Positions 8,253 to 18,479 are shown, counted from the first letter of the stretch. The stretch is 37,191 bases of DNA from Halochromatium glycolicum (GCF_016584085.1 NZ_NRSJ01000054.1:1-37191), one strand, 5' to 3'. The notes: generated from the sequence alone by a model not told the origin. Numbers and translations: made by a program.

Positions 8253-10217
8253 TCATTGCGTGTTGATCGGTGCGGGATGACCGGTTTCCCGGAGCCATGC
8301 CTGGAACATCAGCACATCCCAAAGATGAAAATGCCAGCTGCGTGCGCCGGACTGGTGCTCCCGCCACATCTCGCGAATGGGTCGCGGGTCAAGGAACCCA
8401 TCGTTGAGCAACCGAGTGTCGTTCAGGAGGTCTTCCGCCCAATCGCGCAAGGGACCGCGCAGCCAATGTTCGATCGGCACTGCGAATCCCGTCTTGGGGC
8501 GATTCATCAACGGGCGCGGTACGTACCTGTCGAGCACCTGTCGCAGCAGCCATTTCCCCTGGCCCTCGCGGAACTTGTAGCGGATGGGCACGCGCCAGGC
8601 GAACTCAACCACGCGATGATCCAACAGCGGAACGCGCGCCTCGAGGCCCACCGCCATGCTGGCCCGGTCCACCTTCGTGAGGATGTCATCGGGCAGATAC
8701 GTCATCAAATCCATGAACATCATCCGCTCGCGCGGGCCGGGCAACCGGGGAAAGCTGCCGGCGGAAGCAAGAGCACTCTCGGGCTCGCGCGCGCCAATCA
8801 CAATCCGGTCGGGTTGTTTGGCGTGAGAAACAAGACTTCGATAAAACGACTGTCCATCCCGATGGGCGAGCACGTCCGCCAACTTCGGCAACCGGTCCGC
8901 GAGTTGCGGGACTCGCAGACGCGGAGGCAAGCGTCGCTGCAAGGAATCCAACCCATGCCCAGGCGCACGCCGGAGTGTCGCCGCGATGACGCGGCGCAGC
9001 GGGTTTGGAAGCAGTTGCAGAAACCGCCAAACTTGGTAGCCCAGTACATAGCGGTTATAGCCGCAGAACAACTCATCGCCTCCATCGCCCGAGAGCGCGA
9101 CCGTGACATGACGCCGGGCAAGCTGGCTGACGAGAAAGGTCGGAATCTGGGACGAATCGGCGAATGGCTCGTCGTAGATGAGCGGCAGCTTGGGCACCAC
9201 CGCCATCGCCTGCTCCGGGCTGACGTAGAGCTCGGTATGCTCGGTGCCGAGATGCGCGGCCACCTTCTTGGCGTGCCGCGATTCATCGTAGGCCGCCTCA
9301 TGAAAGCCGATGGAGAAGGTGCGCACCGGTCGCTGGCTCTGGGCCTGCATCAGCGCGGTCACCATGGTTGAATCGTACCCGCCGGACAGAAAGGCACCCA
9401 GCGGCACGTCCGACGCCATGCGTCGTTGCACGGCATCCGTCAGCAGAACATCCAATTCATCCGAGAGCTCGGCCGCGCCCGCTCCGGCTCCAGCTCCGGC
9501 CTCAGCCGCGCCGGCTTCCGCGACAGCGGCAAGACCCCAATAGCACTGGGGCGCGCCGATGGCGCGGCCCCCTTCGCGGATAACCACATAGTGTGCCGGC
9601 GGCAGCTTGGCGATGCCGCGATAAATGCTCCAGGGGGTGGGCACATAATTATATCGAAGGTAAAGCGCCAAGGCATTTCGGTCTATCCTACCCGCCCAGA
9701 GGGGGTGTGCCCGCAGCGCATTCAGTGTCGAGCCGAAAACAAATGCCCCGCCGCTGCGCCCATAGTACAGCGGCTTCTCGCCCATTCGGTCGCGTGACAG
9801 ATACAGCAGCCGCTCCCTGCTGTCCCAGAGCGCGAATGCAAACATGCCGTTCAAGCGTGCAAGTGCGCCTTCGAGCCCCCAATGGCGCAGTGCCGCAAGC
9901 AAGGTCTCAGTATCCGAATGGCCGCGCCACGCAAAGCCGCCGTTGGCAGCCGCCAGCTCTTGGCGCAAATCGAGATGATTATAGATCTCGCCATTGTAGC
10001 AAAGCACGTAACGACCGCACGGCGACACCATCGGCTGGTGGCCCGCTGGAGAGAGATCGAGCACGGCAAGCCGTTGATGAGCAAGTGCCAGCCCGGCATG
10101 CGAGTCACACCAGACCCCAGCATCATCGGGTCCGCGAGTCTGAATCGCCGCCGCCATTTGCTGCGCAACAGCAGCATCGGATCGACTTCCGCCCCAGTAA
10201 CCGGTGATGCCACACAT
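8253..10217 (-). CDS. asnB: asparagine synthase (glutamine-hydrolysing) type amidotransferase
   Basis: A 654-residue AsnB family enzyme. It starts MCGITGYWGG, so Cys2 is the class II glutamine amidotransferase nucleophile. YNGEIYNHLDLR and the RGHSDTE substrate loop follow. The C-terminal synthetase domain has the PP-loop SGGYDSTMV near residue 277 (the usual Leu is Tyr), LSGDGGDELFCGYNRY, and LPDDILTKVDRASMAVGLEA. In polysaccharide loci such homologues are thought to amidate a uronic acid or another glycan carboxylate, not make free Asn. An Ala/Gly-rich linker (about 9479-9530) separates the two domains and is longer than usual. It is tightly spaced (about 21 bp) with glycosyltransferase genes on both sides. 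Confidence 0.92.
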   Translation of the reverse strand: MCGITGYWGGSRSDAAVAQQMAAAIQTRGPDDAGVWCDSHAGLALAHQRLAVLDLSPAGHQPMVSPCGRYVLCYNGEIYNHLDLRQELAAANGGFAWRGHSDTETLLAALRHWGLEGALARLNGMFAFALWDSRERLLYLSRDRMGEKPLYYGRSGGAFVFGSTLNALRAHPLWAGRIDRNALALYLRYNYVPTPWSIYRGIAKLPPAHYVVIREGGRAIGAPQCYWGLAAVAEAGAAEAGAGAGAGAAELSDELDVLLTDAVQRRMASDVPLGAFLSGGYDSTMVTALMQAQSQRPVRTFSIGFHEAAYDESRHAKKVAAHLGTEHTELYVSPEQAMAVVPKLPLIYDEPFADSSQIPTFLVSQLARRHVTVALSGDGGDELFCGYNRYVLGYQVWRFLQLLPNPLRRVIAATLRRAPGHGLDSLQRRLPPRLRVPQLADRLPKLADVLAHRDGQSFYRSLVSHAKQPDRIVIGAREPESALASAGSFPRLPGPRERMMFMDLMTYLPDDILTKVDRASMAVGLEARVPLLDHRVVEFAWRVPIRYKFREGQGKWLLRQVLDRYVPRPLMNRPKTGFAVPIEHWLRGPLRDWAEDLLNDTRLLNDGFLDPRPIREMWREHQSGARSWHFHLWDVLMFQAWLRETGHPAPINTQ

Positions 10218-10238
10218 GTGCAGTCCTTATCTCAAGCT

Positions 10239-11366
10239 CTAGCGGACAAGGCGTGTATAAAGATCGCGATAGCGTGCCACCGCGTTCGACAACGAAAAGC
10301 AACGTGCCACGCGTGCTCGTGCTGCACGGCCTAGGGCGAGGCGATCACTCGAAGATTTGTCTAACATCGTCAATAGACCGCGTGCAAGCGCGCGCGGGTC
10401 CTGTGGCGGAACAAGAATTCCGGTTTCGCCGACAATAGACGGAGCATCCCCTACAGCCGTTGCGACACAGGGCAAACCAGAAGCCATCGCTTCCCCAAGC
10501 ACATTAGGGAATGCCTCGGCCTGGCTGCTTTGGCAAAAGATGTCCATACCCTGCATCCAGTCGCCTACGTCGAGACGTTCACCAAGAAATACGAAGTATC
10601 TCATCAGGCCCCGCGGAATAATCCCTTCCAGTAAGGGATGATCGGGAAAAACGTCACGCCCGAGCAGAGCGAAACGGACATCCTGCCGTTGTTCCAGCAC
10701 AGATACTGCCGCCCGGAGAAAGGAGGCATGACCCTTAATGGGGTGAAGGCGCCCCACATGCCCAATGACAAGCTCGTCAGTAGCGGCATCCAAGCCAGCG
10801 CGCGCTAAGCGGCGACGAACGGTATTGGGGCGAAAAACGGCGACGTCGAATCCGTTGGGTATGACCTCTCCGTGCGTGCAAGAGAAGCCAAAAGCCTCAT
10901 GCTGCTGACGAGCCAGTGTGCTATTGTAAACGACGACGCCGACTCTGGATGATAGCCAGCGGTTACAGCGGATTACATATCGCGTAGTGGACTTTTCCGC
11001 CTTGATGTCATAAAGGCACTGGCGAATATTGAAGACAAGCGCCGGAGCCCCCGGTGCAAGAGCAGCCGCCAAGCTGGCAATGAGATTGCCATGATACATC
11101 CAACCCTGAATCAGATCAGGTCTAAAGGAGCGCAGAACCTGCAAGAGTTGCAATATTGCGAGTGGCAGCCTGAAGATAGAACCAATGTTTAGCGGGACAA
11201 CATGAATACCAAGCCCAGTAATTAACGGCCCAATAGACCCAGCATCCAGCAATGAAACGACGTACACTTGATCGCGATGGCCTAACCCGCTACTAAGCAG
11301 TCGATACAGCGCCATCTCGGACCCTCCGGTGCCGAGCCCAGAAATGACATGCAGTTGTTTTATCAT
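10239..11366 (-). CDS. GT4-family glycosyltransferase (first gene of the asnB operon)
   Basis: A 375-residue GT-B enzyme. The N-terminus MIKQLHVISGLGTGGSEMAL is the classic GT4 glycine-rich opening. RPDLIQGWMYHGNL follows; the C-terminal half has VIGHVGRLHPIKGHASFL and the EX7E region SSQAEAFPNVLGEAMASG. Exopolysaccharide and capsule glycosyltransferases share this layout. It begins the minus-strand operon GT4-asnB-GT4. Its DNA is less GC-rich than the two downstream genes, suggesting a different origin. The start at 11366 is chosen because it gives the canonical N-terminus; no strong Shine-Dalgarno is visible. Confidence 0.88.
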   Translation of the reverse strand: MIKQLHVISGLGTGGSEMALYRLLSSGLGHRDQVYVVSLLDAGSIGPLITGLGIHVVPLNIGSIFRLPLAILQLLQVLRSFRPDLIQGWMYHGNLIASLAAALAPGAPALVFNIRQCLYDIKAEKSTTRYVIRCNRWLSSRVGVVVYNSTLARQQHEAFGFSCTHGEVIPNGFDVAVFRPNTVRRRLARAGLDAATDELVIGHVGRLHPIKGHASFLRAAVSVLEQRQDVRFALLGRDVFPDHPLLEGIIPRGLMRYFVFLGERLDVGDWMQGMDIFCQSSQAEAFPNVLGEAMASGLPCVATAVGDAPSIVGETGILVPPQDPRALARGLLTMLDKSSSDRLALGRAARARVARCFSLSNAVARYRDLYTRLVR

Positions 11367-11699
11367 TAAGAAATAGTGAGACTACCCGAGTCCGTGAACT
11401 AAATGAATAAGCAATGGCGGAAAATGCCGCGGAACAGGGTGTGGCGTTAAAATAGACATTAGTGCCACATCACCCATTGGGTGACCCACGCGCCAATTCA
11501 TACTTGAGCAATCGGCCGCTGATCTGACCTCCCACGCAGGGCTTGGGCGCATTGGTCGGGCGCTGCATCATCATACCGACTTGGCTGATGCAGCAACCGC
11601 AGTCTCGGACGTCCGCCCGGCTGCGATTCAGCATCGTGACATTTTGGCCAGTTATATCGCCTTGCTGTGTCTGGGCAAGAGCGATTTTGAGGCGAGCAC
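11367..11699. other. intergenic stretch upstream of the glycosyltransferase operon
   Basis: The right part (from about 11580) may be the unrecognisable start of the decayed plus-strand gene at 11700. The left part, relatively AT-rich, should hold the promoter of the minus-strand operon. I see no clear -35/-10 pair. Confidence 0.3.
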
Positions 11700-13062
11700 G
11701 GCATTTCGTGGCGATGAATTCTTCGACGAGGCTCGGAGGGGCCACGCGATGCGACGGGACGGCGCTGCCTTCGGTACCCCCAACACTCATCGGGTAAGCC
11801 GTGCCGACGGAGCGACGTTGGCGCTTTGGCACGTGCCGTTGAGCGATCACGGGCTGGACTATCATGCCTGGCATGTCCTCGTTGATTGGTACTATTCGCA
11901 CAGTGGCGGATCATGGCGCCGCACGCCCGACCCTTTGTCACGGCCGCTCAAGGGCCGCGTTCACGTGCTGATGCACCGGGGGTACTCGGTCGGAGACGCT
12001 CACACGTATTTTTTCTGTCAATCGCGCGAGGTGGGAGCAAGTGGCTGACCCGTGTTCTTGAGATAGCCACGCCGGTCAAGGCGCGCCACGAATACCTCCT
12101 CAACCAGGACTTCTTTAACGGCCGGGCGGCGGACAAGACGACCGGTTCAGGCTTCCGCGACTTGGTCCAGGACACGGGGGCGGTACGGCGGCTGCTCGAA
12201 AACGGCTGGACAGACATGCGGCTGACCGGTGATGTCGCCGAGGTCAACGTGCATCTTCCGCATGTTCTGGATGCCTTGTGCGAGCTGTTCACGGACGCGA
12301 CGCTGGTTCATCTCCATCGTCACCCTGTCCGTATTGTGGCCTCGCGGATGTCGCGGTGATGGTACGAAACAGCGGATGACGACCGCCATGCGGCGGTGGA
12401 TGTGCCGGGCTGGGCGGCTATGGTCAGTTAGCCCGCGTGTGCCATTATGTGTCGGGCGTCAACGCACGTCTTCTCGCCGCCTGTCAGCACCGCATGGCCC
12501 TGGAGCAGATGACCGCGTCGCCCGAGGCCGCCGCCGCGCTTGAGGCGATCGGAATTACGGTCCATCGACGCCTGGTGAACCGAGTGTTTGCCGAGGTCGT
12601 GGACCCGGAGACTCCGTCGGACCGCCCGAGACCTGGTCGCTGCGTTGGCGGTCCGAGTATGAAGCTATTCGTAGCCCCAGATGGCGAGGACATCGACATT
12701 CGGGCCGGATGCGCCCACGGTTATCTGCGCCTGGGAGGATACGTTTAGGAAAGGGCAGAAAGCGGATCCCGCGGCCGGATGGCCGATCAAGTTGGGCCAG
12801 TTCTGCAAGGGCGAAGTGGTTGTGGGAATGGACCATAGCAAGATCGTCGTCCACGGCGTGAGCTATGGAGCCAACGGGCAAGTCATTAGCTCGGCGGCAA
12901 CTTGGTGTTCTCTCGGCCGAAAAGCAAACGGCCACCGTCAGTTACGTCCCGCGCGGTGATACGGTCGCCGTGGATGTGGCCCTCTACTTCCAGGCAGGTG
13001 CGGCGCCGAGCGAAGCACGCGTGCGCCCTGTCCGCATCGCGACTTCCTGGCTGCTCACCTGA
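11700..13062 (+). pseudogene. decayed paralogue of the deacetylase-like/sulfotransferase fusion at 27698-29746
   Basis: Pieces in different frames align in order to the intact minus-strand gene. First, HGLDYHAWHVLVDWYYSHSG (intact: HGLDSHAWHTPFDRYFTDTG). Then GGSKWLTRVLEIATPVKARH and EYLLNQDFF (intact: SGSKWLSEVV, EYVLNQDFH). Then AEVNVHLPHVLDALCELF and LVHLHRHPVRIVASRM. Next GWPIKLGQFCKGEVV and IVVHGVSYGANGQV (intact: GWPIRPGMYLRGHLQ, VVHGITYGPDGRA). Last, RRQLGVLSAEKQ and DVALYFQAG. At least four frameshifts or stops separate them (about 12010, 12356, 12430, 12750, 12900). The N-terminal RHDVDHD part is not recognisable. Confidence 0.8.
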
Positions 13063-13120
13063 TGGGCCGCTGGCTCAACCCGCCACAAGGGGGCGTCATC
13101 CGCTCCCCTCCGTGCCAATG

Positions 13121-13655
13121 ATCTGAGACATGCCCCCGCGAATTTTAGACTTGAGGGCGTAGGAGGCCGATCTCATGGTTATGCCCGACAAAGCTGTCAG
13201 CTCACCTGCCGCCGCCGATCCGGAGATGTCCAAGCGGCCGAAAGGGCGGACGATCACTGCCCGGCAGAAGCTGCGCATTCTGGAGGAAACCGACCGCGCC
13301 GCCGGCATTCTGACCGCCCTGACCCCCGCCAAACGCGGCCCCAAACCCAAGGCTGCCAACCCTCTGGCCGCTGAACTGGCGGCCGAACTGGAGAGGGCAA
13401 ACGAGGTCCGCGAACGACGAAGACGGCGTCGCCATCCCGTTTACAAAAAGCCGGAACTCATTGCGGATAGGCCCAATCAGGTCTGGTCCTGGGACGTCAC
13501 GGAACCGAAGCTCCGGCCAAATGGATCTACTTCTACCTCTATCTTATCATGGATATCTTCAGCCGCATGATTGTCGGCTGGCGCGTCGAGGACGTCGAAC
13601 GTGTGGCCCTGTTCACCGCTCTCTTCAAGGAAACCGTCGCAAAGGATAGGACGGC
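13121..13655 (+). mobile_element. IS3-family insertion sequence remnant (orfA and orfB pieces)
   Basis: From 13175 the plus strand encodes MSKRPKGRTITARQKLRILE and LTPAKRGPKPKAANPLAAEL, typical of IS3-family OrfA HTH and linker. Most of OrfA and the start of OrfB are deleted. The sequence resumes as YKKPELIADRPNQVWSWDVT and MDIFSRMIVGWRVEDVERVA, the first two Asp motifs of the DDE core. Frameshifts occur near 13505-13560. Homology ends at about 13655, where the antisense of another IS begins. The presumed left end near 13121 (tgatctgagacatgcccc) is inferred only. Confidence 0.7.
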
Positions 13656-13659
13656 ATCG

Positions 13660-14543
13660 GCGGGCAGGGAAAAAGGAGTAGTGGCGTGTGGTTTCGGTCT
13701 TGCCGTCGCGCTCGATCATGGCGATGCTCGCGAGGCCGGACCAGGGATGGCGCTCGGCCAGCCACGCGATGTCGCCGGTGGACCAGTGTCGGCGGATTTC
13801 GAAGCGGCCGTGGTCTTGATCTGTGGTTTCGTGGAAGAGGGCCGTGCAGTCGGCGAATGCGCGGTCGCGGTGTTCATCGAAGAAAGCCATGATATCATTG
13901 TGCAGGCTCAGCTGGTTGTCCTTGACGGGCAAAAGGTAATCGGCGCCCTTGTCGCGAATTGTTTTGGCGATGGCCTTCTGACAGCCCATGGCATCGATGG
14001 TGACCAACATCCCTGTCAGGTCCAGCATGTCCAAGAGGCGCGGTATGGCCACGATTTCGTTCTCGTTGCCGTAGACCGCCTCCTGGCCGAGCACGATGCG
14101 TTGTTCGGTCGCTCAGGCGGAGACAAGATGCAGGACGGTGCGGCCCTTGGCCGTCTCGCCGGTGCGCCACGAGGTCTTGCCGACGATAGCAACGACTTCG
14201 GGAGTCGCCTCATGGTCGGCGCCGGGATCGACGGCGTCCGCAGGCTTTCGGCGAAGGCGATGAAAGCGTCGCGAAAGGCCTCGGCGTCGAGGGCATTGAA
14301 CAGGTCGGACAGGGCATCGTGATTCGGCACGCCAAACACAAACGCACGAAATTGGCGCAGGAAGTCCACGTTCATGGCGCCCCAACGCACGGTCTCAACA
14401 AAGCCGTCGGCGCCGACCAACTGCGCGCACAGCACCAGCAGCATGATTTCTTCCAGCGGGTACAAAACTTTACCCAATCCCCGTGGGTCTTCGAGCCCGG
14501 AAAAGGAGTCCAGCCCCGGAATGCTTTGCGTCTGCGCCGTCAT
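13660..14543 (-). pseudogene. ISAs1-family transposase remnant
   Basis: The minus strand starts at 14543 (MTAQTQSIPGLDSFSGLEDP). It continues LVGADGFVETVRWG, FVFGVPNHDALSDLFNALDA, VAIVGKTSWRTGE, QEAVYGNENEIVAIPRLLDM, VTIDAMGCQKAIAKTIRDKG and ADYLLPVKDNQLSLHNDI, to WSGLASIAMIERDG near 13690. This is the ISAs1 (H-repeat-like) transposase order. It is split over three frames and truncated at the C-terminus. Where the family has AIDGK the Asp is Val here (AIVGK), so a catalytic residue is lost as well. Confidence 0.8.
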
Positions 14544-14865
14544 GGGCTGTCCTCCCCTGCTCGTGGCAGCCTCTCGGGATTCACATATTCATCGGTTCGG
14601 GAATCCCCCCAAAGTTTAGAATGGTTCAATCGAGTGCCCTGCCCCTTGCACGGCTCGGCCTTGATCGGGCCTGCGACCGATGGCCGGGGGCTGGCAGGTC
14701 GGGCCGCAGGGATGGCTGGGGTTTCGGTCTAGCAAAGAGATATAAGAGTTTTGGTAGGCGTTGGCTGGTCGGGAAACGGATCCCCAATTCCACTTCAAAC
14801 GTCGAATAACCCAAAATTGGTTGGTTAAGCTTGCTTTAGCAAGCGCCGCGAAGGGAAAAACCTCC
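14544..14865. other. 322-bp intergenic stretch before the methyltransferase-like gene
   Basis: No gene is supported. Just upstream of the start at 14866 lies a compact hairpin, gcttgc-ttta-gcaagc (14829-14844). Sequence just before it (ccaaaattggttggttaagc) resembles 4778-4797 after the antitoxin fragment (ccaaaattggctcgttaagc). Confidence 0.35.
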
Positions 14866-15984
14866 ATGGATATCAACACAATCTACCTATCGGGTCCCTT
14901 TAATTTTGATACTGCAGAGTCGACGCTTAAAGCGGCCTGCCAGTCTTCACGCAATTTGATTGCTCTTATTCGGCACGAAGATACACCGTGTGCTGAACAA
15001 AAACTTTGGAGATCCTACGCGCGACGAGCAATCCGATATCTTGACGGCGTCGTACTTCTTGATGAGAGTTCTAAGGATTACGAGGATGCCTTAAAGATGC
15101 GCACTCAGGAGATTGGACACATAAACCAGAAAGCCGATAGGATGCTGTCATTCCTCGAAGGCCTCGATGAAGAGATGGTATCCACAGATACTAGCCCGTC
15201 GGAGGGCTTTGCAAAGCTCCTAGCTCCGAACAAAGACAACAGGGAACCACAAACGTTAGCTCAAAAGTCTTTCGTTTCTGAAACGTTTTACGGCCACGAA
15301 ATTTTGGTACATAAAGCCCACCAAGCGCTTATATCTCCTCTGCCTCGCGATTTCATCAATATTTGGTCTCGACAGCAATACCAAGGCCACCTCGGACACA
15401 TCCGACTCCTTCAGAATATGAGATTATTTACCCGTATCGGCATCAACCCCCTAGAGATCAAGCCGAGCCACGTTTTAGAGTTTGGCCCGGGAGTCGGAGG
15501 GCTATAATCACTTTTCATAGCTCAAGGTGCCGACGCAGAAATTGTAGATAAGAACTCTGCTGTTAGATACATTGCGCGGCAACGTGGTGCCCAGTGCACG
15601 CATGAATTCGAGTTTGGTCGAACTGACCAAATTTCGAACACGACACCATCTATCCCCCAAACGAAGCTCTTATTAGGCATCGGGATTCTTAATATTTTCT
15701 TTTATGATTCAGTAGAGGCTTACGAAGAAACCGTTAGCTGGCTCACATCGTTAATTGAAGATGGTGGATTAGGATTTTGGCTTACATACAACCAGCCGTC
15801 TGCTGAGCAGAGGCGTTGTGAGCAATTTTTCAAAGAAAAGATCGCGGCGAGTCGCAATGTGTTCTTAAAAAATGGATGGGTTGATGTGACTGATCTGGCA
15901 CTTAAAGGCGATTTACACCCAGTCGGGTTGAATTATCGGCATAATGCAGACTTCCGGATATTTGTGTTTGATTCGAGACATTGA
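14866..15984 (+). pseudogene. SAM-dependent methyltransferase-like gene with in-frame stop codon
   Basis: One reading frame of 372 codons runs from ATG 14866 (MDINTIYLSGPFNFDTAEST) to TGA 15982-15984, broken only by a TAA at 15505-15507. The stop falls right after SHVLEFGPGVGGL, the class I methyltransferase motif I for SAM binding. Reading resumes SLFIAQGADAEIVDKNSAVR, where the expected acidic residue of motif II (D) follows. Downstream are GLGFWLTYNQPSAEQRR and HNADFRIFVFDSRH. The N-terminal part has no family I recognise. The region is AT-richer than its neighbours. It is probably a recent pseudogene, since all else is in frame. A short 213-residue product could still be made. Confidence 0.7.
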
Positions 15985-16109
15985 GGTCGAGGATGTTGCT
16001 TTTTTGGCTGTGATGCTCAGTGCGGACTGCATTACTCCCTGTGTCAGCGGTGTCGTCCAAGGCCCTTTGAATTCCGTAACCTGTCAGGAGGGCGGATTGG
16101 GATGACACG

Positions 16110-16504
16110 ATGGCATATTCACCGGAACGCAAGGCGGCTGTCCTGAAGCGGCTGCTGCCACCGAGCCGCATTCCCCTGGCGCGCTTGGCCCAGGAGGAAG
16201 GGCTATCCGAGGCCACGCTCATCAAGTGGCGACGCGAAGCGCGCGAAAAGGGACAGTTGATCCCGGCCGCCGACAGCGGCCCGAGGGCTGGACGGCGGCT
16301 GACAAGTTCGCGGCCGTAGTCGAGACCGCGGCGCTGAACGAGGCCGATCTGTCGGTATACTGCCGCCGGCGCGGTTTGTATCCGGAGCAGCTGCGGTCCT
16401 GGCGTCGGGCCTGCGAGCAGGCCAACGACTGGGACCGCGCCAGCCTGGGCCGGCTCGACAAGCCGACCCGGGAAGATCGCAACCGCATTCGGGTGCTGGT
16501 GTAG
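16110..16504 (+). pseudogene. IS3-type transposase orfA remnant with frameshift
   Basis: The plus strand encodes MAYSPERKAAVLKRLLPPSR and LARLAQEEGLSEATLIKWRR, a helix-turn-helix of the HTH_Tnp_1 type. After AADSGP near 16281 one base is missing and reading continues in the next frame as EGWTAADKFAAVVETAALNE, then YCRRRGLYPEQLRSWRRACE. It ends early at 16504, and the orfB catalytic part is absent. Confidence 0.72.
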
Positions 16505-16746
16505 CGCGCCGATTAAAGTTGCGCGCTGCGCCACAAAAGTTTGCGCGGCTACACCCCGGTAGCCCGTGCCTCGCTGAGGGGCGATTTGACCCTACGCTGA
16601 GGCGTTCTTTAACGGCCCTTCAAAGGGTTCCTATTTCACCTTGTCAAACAGCTTAACCGCTCAGACATATGCCGTCCCCAAAAGCTTGACTTGCCACACT
16701 GGAAGATCCACGCTTCTTGTCACATAGCCAATTTGAAGGATATTGC

Positions 16747-17700
16747 ATGTCTGTCGATCAAAGCTCCCGCGCCCGCCTACAACGGCGCCTCGCTCGTATG
16801 GCTGAGAACGATATCCTGGGCCTCTCGGAACGGCAGATTTACGCACCGGAAGCGCATCTAAATCCCGATCATCTGCTCCCAGACCCGACACCGCTCTTCG
16901 ACAAGAACACGCCAATTGGTTCTATGGGCAGTTGCTTCGCCCGAGAGATCAAGAGCCACCTCCAAGAATCCGGGTACAATTACGTTCACTACGGCGAGGG
17001 GCCGCGCGCGGCCCACGGCTCTGCCCCATGGGAGCGAGTGTACAACACGGCATGCATCCGCCAGGAAGTGGAGCGCGCTTTCGGTCTCTTTGATCCGGAT
17101 CCCGTGGCTGATTCTGAAGGGCGCATGCACGACCTGCATCGCATGAAAACAGTCTTTAACAGTTCCGAAGAGGCAACGGCCACAATCGCACAATATAAAC
17201 AACAAGCTCGCGCAGCACTGATGGACTCCGATGTCTTTATTATCACGCTCGGCTTGAGTGAAGTCTGGTACGATCAGAAAACCAATCGTGTGTTTGCGCA
17301 GGTTCCTCCAAAGTCAGCGTACGTAGCGGAAAGACACGCGTTTCGATTGCTCACTCCTGACGAAAACGTGGTGAATGTCCGGACCGCTATCGAACTCCTC
17401 AGGCAGCATAACCCACACGTCCAGGTAATCCTAACCGTCAGTCCCGTGCCCCTGCGCGCAACCTTCTTCAATCGGAGCGTGGTGGTTAGCAACCATGTGT
17501 CCAAGTCGACCCTCCTGTACACAGCGCATGCGATAACACAGGAACTGGATGGCGTTCATTACTTCCCCAGCTATGAAATCACTCATCATCTTGTTGAGGA
17601 GCCATTTGATTGGGATAGCCGCCACGTCACAAAGGCTGCCGTCGATATGATCATGGATCTTTTTCACCGCACCTTTGGCTCTCAATCAAAGCACGAATAA
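16747..17700 (+). CDS. GSCFA-domain protein (SGNH-hydrolase-like)
   Basis: A 317-residue GSCFA family protein (Pfam PF08885). The defining motif GSCFAREI is at residues 61-68. Later conserved blocks are FIITLGLSEVWYD near 170, VILTVSPVPLRATF, HYFPSYEIT and SRHVTKAAVDMIM. The family is related to SGNH esterases and acyltransferases. Members often occur in polysaccharide loci and may add or remove acyl groups, but the reaction is not firmly known. ATG 16747 is chosen over an upstream start at 16717 because gaagga lies about 6 bases before it. No signal peptide is seen, so it is likely cytoplasmic. It appears intact between two debris regions. Confidence 0.85.
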   Translation: MSVDQSSRARLQRRLARMAENDILGLSERQIYAPEAHLNPDHLLPDPTPLFDKNTPIGSMGSCFAREIKSHLQESGYNYVHYGEGPRAAHGSAPWERVYNTACIRQEVERAFGLFDPDPVADSEGRMHDLHRMKTVFNSSEEATATIAQYKQQARAALMDSDVFIITLGLSEVWYDQKTNRVFAQVPPKSAYVAERHAFRLLTPDENVVNVRTAIELLRQHNPHVQVILTVSPVPLRATFFNRSVVVSNHVSKSTLLYTAHAITQELDGVHYFPSYEITHHLVEEPFDWDSRHVTKAAVDMIMDLFHRTFGSQSKHE

Positions 17701-17711
17701 CGATCTCACGG

Positions 17712-18075
17712 TCAATTTTTGACCAACGCGCTGTCCGCCGGCCAGCCGCTCGTGATGTCGACGGCGTCCAGGATGTCCTGGGCCAGCTGGCGCTTGTGCG
17801 CGAAGCAGGCGTCGACGAAGGCCTCGACGGCCTCCTGCAGATCCTTCATCTGCTGCACCGCGGCATCGATCCAGCTGCCAGCCGAGATCTTCCAACCGGC
17901 CGAAGACGCGTGTCAGAGCGCCGCGCACGGTCAGCTGCCGCGTTGATAAGGGTCTTGCTGCGGTCATCGGTCGGGACGGTGTAGCCGTTCCAGGCCAGAC
18001 CACCGGTCTCGACGCGCCGGCGATAGTCGGCCAGGGCGGCCAGACGGCTGATCCGATAACCCTCCAGGTCAAGGA
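17712..18075 (-). pseudogene. phage-type DUF4376 protein remnant
   Basis: The minus strand reads RISRLAALADYRRRVETGGL, then AWNGYTVPTDDRSKTLINAA. After a frameshift near 17900 it reads DAAVQQMKDLQEAVEAFVDA, then CFAHKRQLAQDILDAV and ITSGWPADSALVKN before a TGA at 17712-17714. This matches DUF4376 domains of phage tail or tail-fibre-assembly proteins. No other phage structural gene is near, so it is an isolated remnant. Confidence 0.65.
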
Positions 18076-18479
18076 CTCAGTCGCCAGAGGACTCGTTCCA
18101 TTCATGGTATGGACTTGGCTTCGGCGATATGAAGCCTCCATCGAGATACTGGTATTAAGGTGTCACGCCCTAGGAAGCATCCACCCATGTGAAAAGTGCT
18201 GCGACGGGAAATTCCGTCTCGCGAAGCTGGACGACGCAGCCATTCGAGATAAGCGATTTCATAAGTGCCTTAACTCAATCGCTTGTAAATCGTGCCTGAC
18301 AGAAAACCCATTGTGATTCAGCGATCCGCCGGGCCGATGCGCTGTTGATTGGGGCTGCTGAATCGATTTGGGGCGCAATCGGAGTCAATGCGCCGACGCG
18401 ATGAGAATGGCTCGCAAAGTGCGCAGCCCGTCGACACACCTTTCCTCCCGGGCGGGTGTGCACCGTGGTCGTACTGGGC
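18076..18479. other. 404-bp stretch without a supported gene
   Basis: A 70-codon plus frame at 18104-18316 has two CxxC pairs but no family resemblance. The right part is presumably the 3' flank of the ISNCY element at 18480-19967. I could not define terminal inverted repeats by eye. Confidence 0.3.

Noticed and set aside
8223..9371. 382-codon plus-strand frame
   Set aside because: Antisense to asnB, whose motifs are clear on the other strand.
18104..18316. 70-residue ORF with two CxxC pairs
   Set aside because: No family, no ribosome-binding site, and surrounded by debris; the Cys spacing may be chance.
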